Positions 49,291 to 62,193 of a stretch of 64,000 nucleotides of DNA are shown here, in pieces. The notes under the pieces were generated by a model. It ran no database searches, was not told where the DNA came from, and saw only the letters and a list, made by a program, of their open reading frames with translations. Each line of letters begins with the position of its first letter. The first letter of the stretch is position 1. Location of the stretch: NCBI RefSeq assembly GCF_001659605.2, contig NC_035177.2, forward strand, positions 3,720,611 through 3,784,610. The letters are read 5' to 3'. The stretch comes from Manihot esculenta. Its lineage: Eukaryota > Streptophyta > Magnoliopsida > Malpighiales > Euphorbiaceae. The position numbers were made by a program, and so were the translations under genes.

Positions 49291-50638
49291 ATATTGAGGG
49301 CTAATGGATCACCCAATATCCATCCACATTAACAATGAATAATGCAATGCGTCATATTCGTGGATCCTAATGCAAAATAACCTAATACATATCATGGCAT
49401 TCATGATGCATGGATCATGCTCTAAAGTTCATTTGCTTAAAATAAAAGAGTTGTGTTCTACTCACCTCTGGCTGACTCTGAACTGACTCTGAAGCAGCTA
49501 TCTCACTGCTGATTACTTCGGTTCCTCAGGTCCGATCCTACACAGGTGGACTCAAATGAGGGACCAAACAACTCTAACATAACTCTAAATATCTCCCCAA
49601 AAACCCCCTAAAACATCATAAAACATGCATATAAAACAACCAAGGAAGGGCTGGACAGGGGACTTTCGGCAGTAGGTTCGACGGCCGAAACCCCTTCCAG
49701 ATCCGAAAGTCAGGCACTTTCGAAAGCAGGTTCGGAAGCCGAAGGTCCTCCACAGATCCGAAAGTCAGGCACTTTCGGAAGCAGGTTCGGAAGCCGAAGG
49801 TCCTCCACAAATCCGAAAGTCAGGCACTTTCGGAAGCCGAATCTGGATCCTTTTGGGTGGCACGCATTCAGCCCTCCAAACTTCCCAACATGCATCCAAC
49901 TATTCTAAAACATGTATATACACTCATTCATGCATATAGGGGCATAAAACTAGCCTAAACCCCAACAAACAACAACATATCAACACATAAACATACATTT
50001 ATCATTTAACTAACATAAACCCTCATATTTTACAACTAGCCTAAACATGCATTAAAAACCCCTTAACCCTTCATACAACTTACTTAAAATATCATAAAAG
50101 GCGTGGATCTACACTTACCTCTTGAAGATCGAGAGGAGGTGCGATCCCAACTCAGAGATATGGAGGAACGAGCTCCGGGGGTCTCCAAGCTTCAAACTTT
50201 GATCTTTAGCTCAAAAATCTTCAAAACATGATAAAAACTCGTAAAAATCTTCAAGGATTTGAGGAGAAAATACAAGATCATAAAAGGGGTGGCGGAGACT
50301 CACCTTGCCCGGAAATGGGGAGAGAAAACTCGCCCATTTTCCGGACAGGGGCCCCTTTATAGGTGGCTGGCCAGACCACCTTCGGGGGCCGAAAGTGCCT
50401 CCGAAACTCCACCAGGTTCGGCGGCCGAACCTGGACTTTTCCTCCAAGGTGATTTCTTTCAAAAAAATAATTTTCTTTCTCTGATTAAGACCATAAAAAC
50501 CTTAAAAACATTAAAACATTTTATGAAAACCTTATTTTACCCTTCTAGAAAGCTCCGACATCCGAGAAACTCCGGATTCCAACGGAGATTCCACCGGAAG
50601 GTAGAAATTCCGGTGCCGGGGTCTAGCCGAATATTACA

Positions 50639-50675
50639 TTCTTCCCCCCTTAAGAACATTCGTCCCCGAATGTTC
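50639..50675 (-). other. Polypurine tract and hairpin of element E
   Basis: Minus strand CTTAAGGGGGGAAGAA abuts the LTR at 50638. Arms GAACATTCG (50654-50662) and CGAATGTTC (50667-50675) flank a four-base loop. Confidence 0.8.
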
Positions 50676-50701
50676 AACAAACAAACAAGCAACAAGGGAG
50701 C

Positions 50702-52859
50702 TGTAATACCCGGCTAGACTCCGGTATTGGAATTCCAACCGTCCGGTGGAATCTCGGATGTCGGAAACCTCTAGAAGGGGAAAACCAGGTTTTTATAAAA
50801 TGTTTTCATGTTTTTAATGGTTTTAAGTATGAAACTAAATGAGTTTTTGCATGAAAATAGCATTGGAGGGAAACCCAGGTTCGGCCGCCGAAAGTCAAGT
50901 TCGGCCGCCGAACATGCATGCGTTTTGGAGGCACGTTAGGCCCCCGAAAGCATGAGTTAGGGAAGTCCAGGTTCGGCCGCCGAAAGTCAAGTTCGGCCGC
51001 CGAACATTGCATGGATGCGGAGGCACATTCGGCCCCCGAACGTGGCCTGGCCAGCCACCTATAAAAGGGGCACTTAGCCGAAATGGGCGAGCTTTCTCCC
51101 ATTTTCGGGCACAGCAAGCTTCCGACCTTCCCTTTGCAAATCTTGTGTTCTTCCTCCAAATCTCTTCCATTTTTCTTGAGTTTTAAACTCACATTGCAAG
51201 TTTTGAGCATTTAAACCAAGTTTTGGAGCTTTTGGAAACTCAGGAGCCCATTTGCTTGGATCTCCGAGTTTAGGTCATCTCTCTCTCGATCTTCAAGAGG
51301 TAAGAGCCGATCTTAAGCTCAATGTATGTTTTAAGTAAGTTTTAAGTTGATTTATGGGTAAAGATGCATGTTTAGGCTTATTGATGAGTTTATGGGTTTT
51401 GATGCTTTGATGAACAATGTAGCTTGTTTATGTGTTGTTGGAAGTGTTGTAGATGGGGTATATGATAGTTTGAGACCCCTAGGTGTAATGTATGTGAAGT
51501 ATGCATGTTTTAGAACTAGTTTTTGCATGATTTGAGCTTGGGAGGCGAAATGTGCATAGAGGAGCTGAGTTTCTGCCCTTCGGGAGAAGCTCAGGTTCGG
51601 CCGCCGAAGGGACTTTCGGCCGCCGAACCCCCTTTGTGGAGGCAGCATTCGGCTGCCGAAGTTGCCCCCGAAAAGAGACTTTCGTCTCTGTCTGGGACTT
51701 TCGGCCGCCGAAGGTGCCGCCGAAAGTGCCTGACTTTCGGATCTGTCCAGGACTTTCGGCCGCCGAAGGTGCCGCCGAAAGTGCCCTGTTCAGCCATTTC
51801 ATGCATATTTCTATGTGATGTTTTCCTGATGTTTTAGGGGGTTTTTGGGGGAGTTTATTAGAGTTATGTTTATGTATGATTGGTCCCTCATTGGAGTCCA
51901 CCTGTGTAGGTTCGGACCCGAGGAACCGAGGACCTCAGCAGTGAGATAGCTGCTTCGGAGTCTGTAGAGCTTCAGCCAGAGGTGAGTGGAATGAACCTTA
52001 AGTTTTTAAATAAATGAAATATAACTTTTGGAGCATGTTCATGCATCATATATGCCATGTGATATTTTAGGTTGTTTGCATTAGTATTCACGAATATGTT
52101 GCATTGCATAATATGATGTGGATGCGGATTGGCTATTGGATGATCCTCTAGTCCTCCTATGGTATGATATGATGATGATACGGTATGGATTGCCAGTGAG
52201 GCCCAATCTACGCCCCTGGACTATGTTAAGAGAAAGACCAGTGAGGCCCATTCTACGCCCCTGGCATATTGGAATGTTATGTTATGTTATGTATGTAAGA
52301 GAAAGACCAGTGAGGCCCATTCTACGCCCCTGGCACGATTGGACTATGTTGAGGACTATAGGTAACAATACCATCCTTATGTGATATGATTGTGATGTGT
52401 TGCATTCATGGAAGCATGAAATATTTAATATATGTTTTCTCTATTCTGCTCACTGGGCTTTATAGCTCACCCCTCTCCCTTAACCCCAGATGTGCAGGTG
52501 CAGGGTAGATCAGGAGGTTAGCCAGAGTATGGAAGATATGTTTATGTAATAGTTAGATTGTGGACATGACAAATGTATTATGATGTAATGTAAAAGTGTT
52601 TTAAGTTATGATATGTAATTTGAATATTGAGGATAGAGTTGTGCTTGACCAATACAGATTGTTAATCCCACTTGTATATACATGGTCTTTATGATATGAG
52701 ATATGAGGTTATGTTTCAACCAAGCTTATGTATGACGAGATACCCCATTGGAGCATTTTGATGAGGACTCCAGTGGAGGTTTATGTTATGTTTATGATTA
52801 TGTACAGGTTAAGCTTGGTTGTTATATGAGAATGTTTACAGGTTTATGAGTATTGTTGA
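50702..52859 (+). repeat. 5' LTR of element F, first part
   Basis: Contains a TTCGG-type cluster (about 50876-51030), GGCCAGCCACC plus the TATA box, a splice-donor AG|GTAAG with GT at 51300-51301, a second TTCGG-type cluster (about 51594-51785) and a leader tandem repeat (about 52190-52345, unit GACCAGTGAGGCCCATTCTA). The last 120 bases of the LTR are at 62791-62910, beyond element G. Confidence 0.9.
51060..51066 (+). promoter_or_regulatory. TATA box of element F
   Basis: TATAAAA immediately after the conserved GGCCAGCCACC, with the GC-rich TTCGG-type words ending about 25 bases upstream. Predicted transcript start is near 51090. Confidence 0.65.
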
Positions 52860-55120
52860 TGTAACGACCCGAAAATCGGACCGCTACCGGCGCTAGGATC
52901 CGGGTCGACTTAAGGCCGCCGGGACCCGTAGCAAGCCTGACATGTAACCTGTAAACCTGTTCAATCCCATACATGATCAACAATCATACAAGAATTAAAA
53001 CTTTTCCTCATACATACTGTCATCAACTAACTCAACCTGTGCATACCCTGAACATATACATAACATAGTCCCTCTGTGGGATCTCATCAAGCCTTAAAGG
53101 CAAACAGCCTGTGTTGAGTTAGTTTACATAAACATCATAACATAAGATCATGTATAGACAAAAGGGATTAATAATACATTATGGTCAAGCACAACTCTAT
53201 CCTTAATAACCTCATTACATAGCATTCTGAATATTTTTACATCTCATCAATTGTCATGTCCACATACTAACTATTACATACATAAGACATACTTCAAAAC
53301 TCTGGCTAACCTTCTGATCTACCCTGTACCTGCACATCTAGGGTTGGGGGAGAGGGGTGAGCTACAAAGCCCAGTGAGCAGAATAGTATAAAACATTATA
53401 TTAAAATTTTATGCTTTCATGGAATGCAACACATCACAACAAATCACATCTCGGATGGTATTGTCACCTATAGTCCTCTACATAGGTCCAACTGTGCCGG
53501 GACGTAGAATGGGTCAACCGGTCTTTCCCTTATCATAACATATCATATGGACCAACTGTGCCAGGGACGTAGAATGGGTACAACCTGGACTTTCTCTTAC
53601 ATCGTGCCAGGGACGTAGAATGGGTACAACCTGGACTTCCATACCATAACATGCCATAACATCAATCATATCATAGGAGGACTAAAGGATCATCCAATAA
53701 CCAATCCACATCAACATTAACATCATAAATGCAATGCAACATATTCGTGAATACTAATGCAAGCAACCTATTATATCTCATGGCATTCATGATGCATGGA
53801 TCATGCTCAAAATTCATATTTCATTTATTTAAAACTTAAGGTTTATTCCACTCACCTCTGGCTAGCTCTGACAAACTCTGTAGCAGCTGGCTCACTGCTG
53901 GGGTCCTCGGTTCCTCGGGTCCGAACCTACACAGGTGGACTCCAATGAGGGACCAAACATACATGAACATAACTCTAATATACTCCCCAAAAACCCCCTA
54001 AAACATCATGAAACAATCACATAACAACATGCAAGAAATGGCTGGACAGGGCACTTTCGGCGGCAGGTTCGGCGGCCGAAAGTCCCTCCAGAGCCGAAAG
54101 TCAGGCAGGTTCGGCGGCACCTTCGGCGGCCGAAAGTCCCAGACAGAGACGAAAGTCTCCCTTCGGGGGCAACTTCGGCAGCCGAAAGGCCTGCCTCACC
54201 AGCCATGTTCGGCGGCCGAAAGTGCCTTCGGCTGCAGAACCTGGTTTCTGCCGAAGGGCAGAAACTTGGCTCCCAAATGCATTCTCGCCTCCAAACTCAC
54301 CAATCATGCATATACCTCAGTTAAAACATGCATACAAGTTCCTAGGGGCCTCAAAACCTCAAATACCCCAACTACAACACTTCAAACACACAAAAACAAC
54401 ATACATTGTCCAAGACATCAAGATTAACCCATAACTCCACATATAACCTAACATGCATTTCTACCCATCGATCTAGCATAAAACTTATTGAAAACACATA
54501 AGGAGCTTAAGATCGGCTCTTACCTCTTGAAGATCGAGAGGGAGACGACCTAAACTTGGAGATCCACGAAAATGAGCTCCTGAGTTCCCAAAGCTCCAAA
54601 ACTTGGTTTAAACGTTCAAAACTTGCAATGTGAGTTTAAAACTCAAGAAAAATGGTGGGGATTTGGAGGAAGAACACTAGGTTTGCAAAGGGAAAGTCGG
54701 AAGCTTGCTGTGGCCGAAAATGGGAGAAAGCTCGCCCATTTCGGCTAAGTGCCCCATATATAGTGGCTGGCCAGGCCACGTTCGGGGGCCGAATGTGCCT
54801 CCGCATCCATGCAAATGTTCGGCGGCCGAACTTGACTTTCGGCGGCCGAACCTGAACTTCCCTAACTCATGCTTTCGGGGGCCTAACGTGCCTCCAAAAC
54901 GCATGCATGTTCGGCGGCCGAACTTGACTTTCGGCGGCCGAACCTGGGTTTTCCTCCAATGCTATTTTCATGCAAAAACTCATTTAGTTTCATACTTTAA
55001 AACATTAAAATACATGAAAACATTTTATAAAACATGCCTCTACCCTTCTAGAGGTCTCCGACATCCGAGATTCCACCGGACGGTAGGAATTCCGATACCG
55101 GAGTCTAGCCGGGCATTACA
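52860..55120 (-). repeat. 3' LTR of element G
   Basis: 2,261 bp from TGTAACGACC to GGGCATTACA. TTCGG-type clusters lie at about 54051-54260 and 54775-54950. The minus-strand splice-donor GT is at 54523-54522, and a leader tandem repeat (GTGCCAGGGACGTAG units) is at about 53490-53635. Confidence 0.93.
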
Positions 55121-55157
55121 TTCTCCCCCCTTTAAGAACATTCGTCCCCGAATGTTC
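55121..55157 (-). other. Polypurine tract and hairpin of element G
   Basis: Minus strand CTTAAAGGGGGGAGAA abuts the LTR at 55120. Arms GAACATTCG (55136-55144) and CGAATGTTC (55149-55157) flank a four-base loop. It lies between the pol stop (55225) and the LTR, so here it is non-coding. Confidence 0.82.
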
Positions 55158-55224
55158 CTCAACTAGCACATGCATAGCAAACAACACAACATATATAAGC
55201 ACATAAACACATAGGGATCTAACC

Positions 55225-58200
55225 TTAAAAGAGATGAGGGTACTGCTGGAGCATAGACTCCCGTGTCTCCCAAGTGCATTCCTCCAAATTGTGGTGGTTC
55301 CACAGGACTTTCACCATCGGGATTTCCTTGTTTCTTAACTTTCTGATCTGGGTGTCTATGATCCGCACTGGCTGTTCAACATAGGTGAGATCCTCTTGGA
55401 CCTCCACATCAGGCTCACTAAGAACCTTGCTCGGATCTGACACAAACTTCCTCAACATTGAAACATGGAAAACCGGATGGATTCTCTCCATCGAAGCAGG
55501 TAAATCCAGCTTGTACGACACATTCCCAATCCTTTGCAAGATCTCAAAGGGTCCGATGTATCGTGGGGCTAGTTTACCTTTCTTCCCGAAGCGAACCACT
55601 CCCTTCATTGGAGACACCTTGAGCAATACCAACTCCCCCTCCTGAAACTCTAACTGTCTTCTGCGGACGTCTGCATAGCTCTTCTGTCTGCTTGCAGCAG
55701 TCTTGATCCTTTCTCTAATTATGGGTACCACCCTGCTGGTAATCTCTACTAGCTCAGGCCCTGCCAAGGCCTTTTCTCCAACTTCCTCCCAGCAAACAGG
55801 TGACCTGCACTTCCTCCCATATAAAGCTTCATATGGAGCCATCCCGATGCTAGCATGATGGCTGTTGTTGTAGGCAAACTCCACCAAAGGTAGATGCTGC
55901 CTCCAAGAACCGCCAAAGTCCAGCACACACATTCTGAGCATATCCTCGATAGTCTGGATGGTCCTTTCTGACTGTCCATCGGTCTGGGGGTTGAAGGCAG
56001 TACTGAAATCCAACCTAGTACCCATGGCATTCTGCAGACTCCGCCAAAATCTGGAGGTGAACTGGGGCCCTCTATCTGACACTATCGAAACAGGAACCCC
56101 ATGCAACCTGACGATCTCATCCATATATACCTGCGCCAACTTGTCCACAGAGTAGCCACTCCTGACAGGGATGAAGTGAGCAGATTTGGTGAGTCTGTCC
56201 ACAATCACCGATATGGAGTCCAATCTGTTGGACGTCGCCGGTAACCCCACTACGAAGTCCATAGCTATATTCTCCCATTTCCACTCTGGAATAGGTAGCG
56301 GGTTAAGCATTCCAGCCGGCTTCTGATGTTCCAGCTTCACCCTCTGACACACTTCGCAGGCGGACACAAACTGTGCCACTTCTTTCTTCATCGTTGGCCA
56401 CCAATAAACTTTCTTCAAATCTTGATACATCTTGGTGGCTCCGGGGTGAATGTTGTATCTCGCATTATGAGCTTCTCTCATAATGTCTCCTTTTAGCCCA
56501 ATGTCATCTGGTACACATAGTCTGCTCCCATAGCGGAGGATCCCCTTACTGTCGAATCTATACTCGTTATCATTGCCTGACTGAACAGTCCTGGCAATCT
56601 TTACTAACTCCGGGTCCTCATGCTGTTTCTGAGCCACCTGCTCTAGAAACACGGGTGCCACTCTCATCTGGGCCACCAAGGCACCTGTACCAGATAACTC
56701 CATCTGTAGACCTTCCTCAATAAGCTTATAGAACTCCTTCACCACTGGCCTCCTCTCTGCCGATATGTGGGATAAACTACCGAGTGATTTCCGGCTTAAG
56801 GCGTCTGCCACAACATTCGCCTTACTCGGATGGTACTGAATCTTGCAATCATAGTCACTCAGCAGCTCCACCCATCTCCTCTGTCTCAAATTCAAATCCC
56901 TCTGACTCAAGATGTACTGCAGGCTCTTATGATCTGTAAAGATCTCACATTTCACTCCATAGAGGTAATGCCTCCACATCTTGAGTGCAAAGATTACTGC
57001 TGCCATCTCAAGGTCGTGTGTGGGGTAATTCAACTCATGCTTCTTCAGCTGCCTAGAAGCATAAGCAATCACCTTCTCATTCTGCATCAGTACACAACCC
57101 AGTCCCACACGGGACGCATCACAAAAGACTGTAAAGTCCTCTCCACTAGATGGCAGAGCTAACACTGGTGCTGAAGTCAACTTCTTCTTAAGCTCTTCGA
57201 AACTCTCCTCGCACTGGTCGGTCCACAGAAACTTCTGACCCTTCCTGGTTAGTCTGGTTAGAGGAGCTGCTATTTTTGAGAAGTCCTGAACGAACCTCCT
57301 GTAGTAACCTGCCAAACCCAAGAAACTTCTAATCTCTGTCACTGAAGTGGGTCTAGGCCAGTTAGCCACAGTTTCTGTCTTCTTGGGATCTACCTCAATA
57401 CCATTCTCTGACACTACATGCCCCAAGAACGAAATGCTCCTCAGCCAGAACTCACATTTAGAGAACTTGGCATACAAGCCATGTTCCCTCAAAGTCTGCA
57501 AGACCAACCGCAGATGATGGGCATGCTCCTCTGCATTCCTGGAATACACTAAGATATCATCTATAAAGACAATAACAAAGTGATCCAGGTATTGATTAAA
57601 CACTCTGTTCATGAGATCCATGAATGCTGCAGGGGCGTTGGTTAACCCGAACGGCATTACAAGGAACTCAAAATGCCCATATTTGGTCCTGAAGGCTATC
57701 TTCGGCACATCCTCATCCCTTATCCTTAGCTGATGGTACCCCGATCTTAGATCTATTTTGGAGAAACAACCTGCTCCGGCTAGTTGGTCGAATAGATCAT
57801 CGATCCTTGGCAATGGGTACCTATTCTTGGTAGTGACTTTGTTCAACTGCCTGTAGTCGATACAAAGTCTAAGGGATCCATCCTTCTTCCTCACAAACAA
57901 GACCGGAGCACCCCAAGGTGAGGTACTCTGTCGGATGAAACCCTTTTCTACCAGCTCCTGCAATTGCTCTTTTAACTCCTTTAACTCTGCTGGGGCCATC
58001 CTGTAGGGAGGGATAGAGATCGGTCTAGCTCCAGGTACCAACTCTATCTCGAACTCTATCTCCCTAGCAGGTGGTAAACCTGGAAGTTCATCAGGAAAGA
58101 CATCCTGAAACTCTCTGACAACTGGCACCGAGGCTGGCTCCCTGACCTGACTGTCTAGCTCTCTCACATGAGCTAAGTACCCCTGACATCCCTTCCTAAG

Positions 58201-60204
58201 CAACCTACGAGCCTGAAGAGCTGATATCAGACCTCTAGGTGTACCCCTCTTGTCTCCTCTGAAGACGACCTCTGACCCGTCCTGATCTCTGAACTTGACT
58301 ACCTTGTCCCTGCAGTCTAAGGTAGCACCATGGGTAGATAGCCAATCCATCCCTAGAATGACGTCAAAGTCTGTCAAATCTAGAACCACAAGGTCGGCGG
58401 AGAGGCATCTTCCCTCAACAAAAACTGGACTGTACTGGCAGACTGACACTGCCACTGACGGGTCACACTTAGGTCCACTGACCCATAGGGGACACTCTAA
58501 CCCAGAGACTATCAGACCTAACCTCTCAACGGCTCTCGGAGCAATAAATGAATGAGATGCACCCGGGTCCATTAATGCATACACATCAGAACACCCAATG
58601 ACGAGATTACCTGACACCACGGTGTTGGATGTGTTAGCCTCCTGCTGTGTCATGGTGAAGATCCTGGCTGGAGCTGATGGACCTTCACCTCGGGAACCAG
58701 AAGAAGAGGCTGCCCCTCTCCCTCTACCTCTGCCACTGCCCTGAGTTGTGGCTGGAACTGCTGGCTGTGCCACACTACCAGAAGCTGTCTGCTGGGGCTG
58801 GCCCATAAAAGGTGCTCTAGGACAATCCCGAGCCATGTGTCCCTCCTGTCCACATCTGAAACATGTGTTAGTCCCAGCTCGACACACTCCCCTGTGCGGT
58901 CTTCCACATCTCTGACATTCTGTACCATCTGAGCCTGAGCTCGAGCCACCGCCGAAACCCAAACCGGATTTCAACTTGTTCCAAAACTTATTCTTCTTCG
59001 ACTTCCTGGTGGTGTTATCCCACCTCTTCTTGCCTAAACTCTGAGAAGAGAACCCTGGTCCTCCTCTGCCTGGGGTCTTAACCCCTGAAGACTGGGTCAC
59101 TGACTGCTTCACTGACCCCTCAACTATAGCACTTGCCTCCATTCTTCGAGCCATATCCACCACAGTGTGGAAACTTTCTCTCTCAGCTGACTGAACCAAC
59201 GAGGAGTACCTGGAATGCAGCTTCATAACATATTTCTTGGCTTTCTTCGTATCTGAATCTAGAGCTTGCCCTGAAAAAGGCAATAGCTCCAAGAATTTAT
59301 CCGTGAACTCCTCTACACTCATGTGCTCTGACTGCCTCAGTTGCTCAAACTCAATCATTTTCAGTTCTCTAGAACTGTCCGGAAAAGCCCATCCAGCGAA
59401 CTCATTTGCAAATTCTTCCCACGTCATACCGTCTAGTCTCGGGTCCACATAACATTTGAACCATTCCCGTGCCTTCTTGCACTTTAAAGTGAACCCTGCC
59501 ATCTGAATGGCCCTACTGTCACTTGCCCCTAGCTCATCAGTTATCGTCTTCACCACTCTCAGATACTCAAAGGGGTCATCCCCTGACTTGTATTTGGGAG
59601 CATCTAACTTGAGGTAGTCTGTCATCTTTACCTTGCTCCCATCAACTGAGCTAGGTCTAGGAGGTTGAGTAACTGGGGCTGCTGGTTCTGTAGGTGGCGG
59701 AGGTGGAGGTGCGGCATTCCCCGAGGTGGGGTTTGCCGGGTTTGGATAGAAGGGTGAGGGTGGATAAGCTGGGTACTGTGTGTAGGGTGGATAGAAAGGT
59801 GGATAAGGCATGTAGGTAGGGTAGGGGTGAAAGCTGGAGTAATCCGATGTACCTCCCATCGGATACCCTGAACCCTGTGGGAAGGGTGGATAATGGGGTG
59901 GAAAACCATACCCCGAGGCCTGAACGCCTCCCTGTGACTCCCCTGTCCCTTCTTCCTGCATGCTCACATCCAGGTTCCCATCCCTCCTCTGATCCTCTTC
60001 CATAACCTCCCTCACATCTGAAGAACTTCCTCCTCTATCAGTCCCCCTTCTGCTAGCATCAAAAGACCTTCTAGGGTCCCTTGACACTCTTTCTCTGTTG
60101 GCTCTACAAGACATTGCCCTAGGCAATGTAGGAGGACGGGCGCTCGTGCCCTCATCCTCAGGTGGCACTCCAGTCAACCTTGCAGATCGACGAGTTCCTC
60201 TCAT
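55225..60204 (-). CDS. Intact gag-pol polyprotein of element G
   Basis: 1,659 residues in one uninterrupted frame. I chose the ATG at 60204 (MRGTRRS) rather than the in-frame ATG at 60270, because it is shared by A, C and F and directly follows a splice-acceptor-like TTTTCAG. Order: Pro/Tyr-rich N-terminus, Gag core ([12 protein letters not shown]), zinc knuckle [14 protein letters not shown] (about 448-461), protease Asp546 in DPGASHSFI, reverse transcriptase FIDD (880-883), RNase H ([10 protein letters not shown]), integrase with zinc-binding CEVCQR and a DDE core, and a chromodomain-like tail ending QQYPHLF. Gag and pol are fused without a frame shift, usual for this clade. Two integrase positions differ from A, B and C: Ser1332 where they have Trp (IWVIVD) and Asn1405 where they have His (FHPQT). 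Activity is therefore uncertain. Confidence 0.95.
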   Translation of the reverse strand: MRGTRRSARLTGVPPEDEGTSARPPTLPRAMSCRANRERVSRDPRRSFDASRRGTDRGGSSSDVREVMEEDQRRDGNLDVSMQEEGTGESQGGVQASGYGFPPHYPPFPQGSGYPMGGTSDYSSFHPYPTYMPYPPFYPPYTQYPAYPPSPFYPNPANPTSGNAAPPPPPPTEPAAPVTQPPRPSSVDGSKVKMTDYLKLDAPKYKSGDDPFEYLRVVKTITDELGASDSRAIQMAGFTLKCKKAREWFKCYVDPRLDGMTWEEFANEFAGWAFPDSSRELKMIEFEQLRQSEHMSVEEFTDKFLELLPFSGQALDSDTKKAKKYVMKLHSRYSSLVQSAERESFHTVVDMARRMEASAIVEGSVKQSVTQSSGVKTPGRGGPGFSSQSLGKKRWDNTTRKSKKNKFWNKLKSGLGFGGGSSSGSDGTECQRCGRPHRGVCRAGTNTCFRCGQEGHMARDCPRAPFMGQPQQTASGSVAQPAVPATTQGSGRGRGRGAASSSGSRGEGPSAPARIFTMTQQEANTSNTVVSGNLVIGCSDVYALMDPGASHSFIAPRAVERLGLIVSGLECPLWVSGPKCDPSVAVSVCQYSPVFVEGRCLSADLVVLDLTDFDVILGMDWLSTHGATLDCRDKVVKFRDQDGSEVVFRGDKRGTPRGLISALQARRLLRKGCQGYLAHVRELDSQVREPASVPVVREFQDVFPDELPGLPPAREIEFEIELVPGARPISIPPYRMAPAELKELKEQLQELVEKGFIRQSTSPWGAPVLFVRKKDGSLRLCIDYRQLNKVTTKNRYPLPRIDDLFDQLAGAGCFSKIDLRSGYHQLRIRDEDVPKIAFRTKYGHFEFLVMPFGLTNAPAAFMDLMNRVFNQYLDHFVIVFIDDILVYSRNAEEHAHHLRLVLQTLREHGLYAKFSKCEFWLRSISFLGHVVSENGIEVDPKKTETVANWPRPTSVTEIRSFLGLAGYYRRFVQDFSKIAAPLTRLTRKGQKFLWTDQCEESFEELKKKLTSAPVLALPSSGEDFTVFCDASRVGLGCVLMQNEKVIAYASRQLKKHELNYPTHDLEMAAVIFALKMWRHYLYGVKCEIFTDHKSLQYILSQRDLNLRQRRWVELLSDYDCKIQYHPSKANVVADALSRKSLGSLSHISAERRPVVKEFYKLIEEGLQMELSGTGALVAQMRVAPVFLEQVAQKQHEDPELVKIARTVQSGNDNEYRFDSKGILRYGSRLCVPDDIGLKGDIMREAHNARYNIHPGATKMYQDLKKVYWWPTMKKEVAQFVSACEVCQRVKLEHQKPAGMLNPLPIPEWKWENIAMDFVVGLPATSNRLDSISVIVDRLTKSAHFIPVRSGYSVDKLAQVYMDEIVRLHGVPVSIVSDRGPQFTSRFWRSLQNAMGTRLDFSTAFNPQTDGQSERTIQTIEDMLRMCVLDFGGSWRQHLPLVEFAYNNSHHASIGMAPYEALYGRKCRSPVCWEEVGEKALAGPELVEITSRVVPIIRERIKTAASRQKSYADVRRRQLEFQEGELVLLKVSPMKGVVRFGKKGKLAPRYIGPFEILQRIGNVSYKLDLPASMERIHPVFHVSMLRKFVSDPSKVLSEPDVEVQEDLTYVEQPVRIIDTQIRKLRNKEIPMVKVLWNHHNLEECTWETRESMLQQYPHLF

Positions 60205-60212
60205 CCTGTTTT

Positions 60213-62193
60213 CTGAAAACAGTACACAACATACAAACATTAGCATCATATGGTTCATGTGAGCACACATGAACCCTCATCACATACATCACATAGTATA
60301 TCATATCATTAATGCACATGCATAAAGTCATGGCATTTCACATCATCATGCAAGACAGGACTCAACATCCTATCCTAGTGGACATGACCTTCCTATTGTG
60401 CTTGACCTCCTATAACATCTATGAGCCCGACACTCTAGGTCCGACCTTATGAACCTAGGGCTCTGATACCATTCTGTAACGACCCGAAAATCGGACCGCT
60501 ACCGGCGTTAGGATCCGGGTCGACTTAAGGCCGCCGGGACCCGTAGCAAGCCTGACATGTAACCTGTAAACCTGTTCAATCCCATACATGATCAACAATC
60601 ATACAAGAATTAAAACTTTTCCTCATACATACTGTCATCAACTAACTCAACCTGTGCATACCCTGAACATATACATAACATAGTCCCTCTGTGGGATCTC
60701 ATCAAGCCTTAAAGGCAAACAGCCTGTGTTGAGTTAGTTTACATAAACATCATAACATAAGATCATGTATAGACAAAAGGGATTAACAATACATTATGGT
60801 CAAGCACAACTCTATCCTCAATAACCTCATTACATAGCATTCTAAATATTTTTACATCTCATCAATTGTCATGTCCACATACTAACTATTACATACATAA
60901 GACATACTTCAAAACTCTGGCTAACCTTCTGATCTACCCTGTATCTGCACATCTGGGGTTAGGGGAGAGGGGTGAGCTACAAAGCCCAGTGAGCAGAATA
61001 GTATAAAACATTATATTAAAATTTTATGCTTTCATGGAATGCAACACATCACAACAAATCACATCTCGGATGGTATTGTCACCTATAGTCCTCTACATAG
61101 GTCCAACTGTGCCGGGACGTAGAATGGGTCAACCGGTCTTTCCCTTATCATAACATATCATATGGACCAACTGTGCCAGGGACGTAGAATGGGTACAACC
61201 TGGACTTTCTCTTACATCGTGCCAGGGACGTAGAATGGGTACAACCTGGACTTCCATACCATAACATGCCATAACATCAATCATATCATAGGAGGACTAA
61301 AGGATCATCCAATAACCAATCCACATCAACATTAACATCATAAATGCAATGCAACATATTCGTGAATACTAATGCAAGCAACCTATTATATCTCATGGCA
61401 TTCATGATGCATGGATCATGCTCAAAATTCATATTTCATTTATTTAAAACTTAAGGTTTATTCCACTCACCTCTGGCTAGCTCTGACAAACTCTGTAGCA
61501 GCTGGCTCACTGCTGGGGTCCTCGGTTCCTCGGGTCCGAACCTACACAGGTGGACTCCAATGAGGGACCAAACATACATGAACATAACTCTAATATACTC
61601 CCCAAAAACCCCCTAAAACATCATGAAACAATCACATAACAACATGCAAGAAATGGCTGGACAGGGCACTTTCGGCGGCAGGTTCGGCGGCCGAAAGTCC
61701 CTCCAGAGCCGAAAGTCAGGCAGGTTCGGCGGCACCTTCGGCGGCCGAAACTCCCAGACAGAGACGAAACTCATGCATGTTCGGCGGCACCTTCGGCGGC
61801 CGAAAGTCCCAGACAGAGACGAAAGTCTCCCTTCGGGGGCAACTTCGGCAGCCGAAAGGCCTGCCTCACCAGCCATGTTCGGCGGCCGAAAGTGCCTTCG
61901 GCTGCCGAACCTGGTTTCTGCCGAAGGGCAGAAACTTGGCTCCCAAATGCATTCTCGCCTCCAAACTCACCAATCATGCATATACCTCAGTTAAAACATG
62001 CATACAAGTTCCTAGGGGCCTCAAAACCTCAAATACCCCAACTACAACACTTCAAACACACAAAAACAACATACATTGTCCAAGACATCAAGATTAACCC
62101 ATAACTCCACATATAACCTAACATGCATTTCTACCCATCGATCTAGCATAAAACTTATTGAAAACACATAAGGAGCTTAAGATCGGCTCTTAC
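60213..62193 (-). other. Predicted leader intron of element G
   Basis: Minus strand: donor AAGAG|GTAAG with GT at 62193-62192 in the 5' LTR, and acceptor TTTTCAG with AG at 60214-60213, eight bases before the gag ATG. The intron would span the second TTCGG-type cluster, the leader tandem repeat and the primer-binding site, leaving a leader of roughly 200 bases instead of about 2.2 kb. No transcript evidence is available. Confidence 0.55.
60460..60471 (-). other. Primer-binding site of element G
   Basis: Minus strand TGGTATCAGAGC, three bases inside the LTR edge at 60475. Confidence 0.92.

Larger units (their letters stand above)
48451..50701 (-). mobile_element. Element E: chromovirus-type element, 3' LTR and first internal bases only
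   Basis: 3' LTR 48451-50638 (TGTAACGACC to CGAATATTACA), then a polypurine tract, hairpin and 26 more internal bases before element F interrupts at 50702. The rest of E should lie beyond F, outside the window to the right. The left flank is GTATA (48446-48450), and GGAGC (50697-50701) is the expected duplication for F. On the minus strand the TATA-like box is at 50361-50356 and the splice-donor GT at 50118-50117. TTCGG-type clusters are at about 50430-50376 and 49850-49664, with several words degraded to TTCGGAAGCCGAA. Confidence 0.87.

Noticed and set aside
60205..60270. Upstream in-frame ATG at 60270 as the start of gag-pol in G
   Set aside because: The added 22 residues are not shared by relatives, cross the conserved splice-acceptor-like site, and look like leader sequence.
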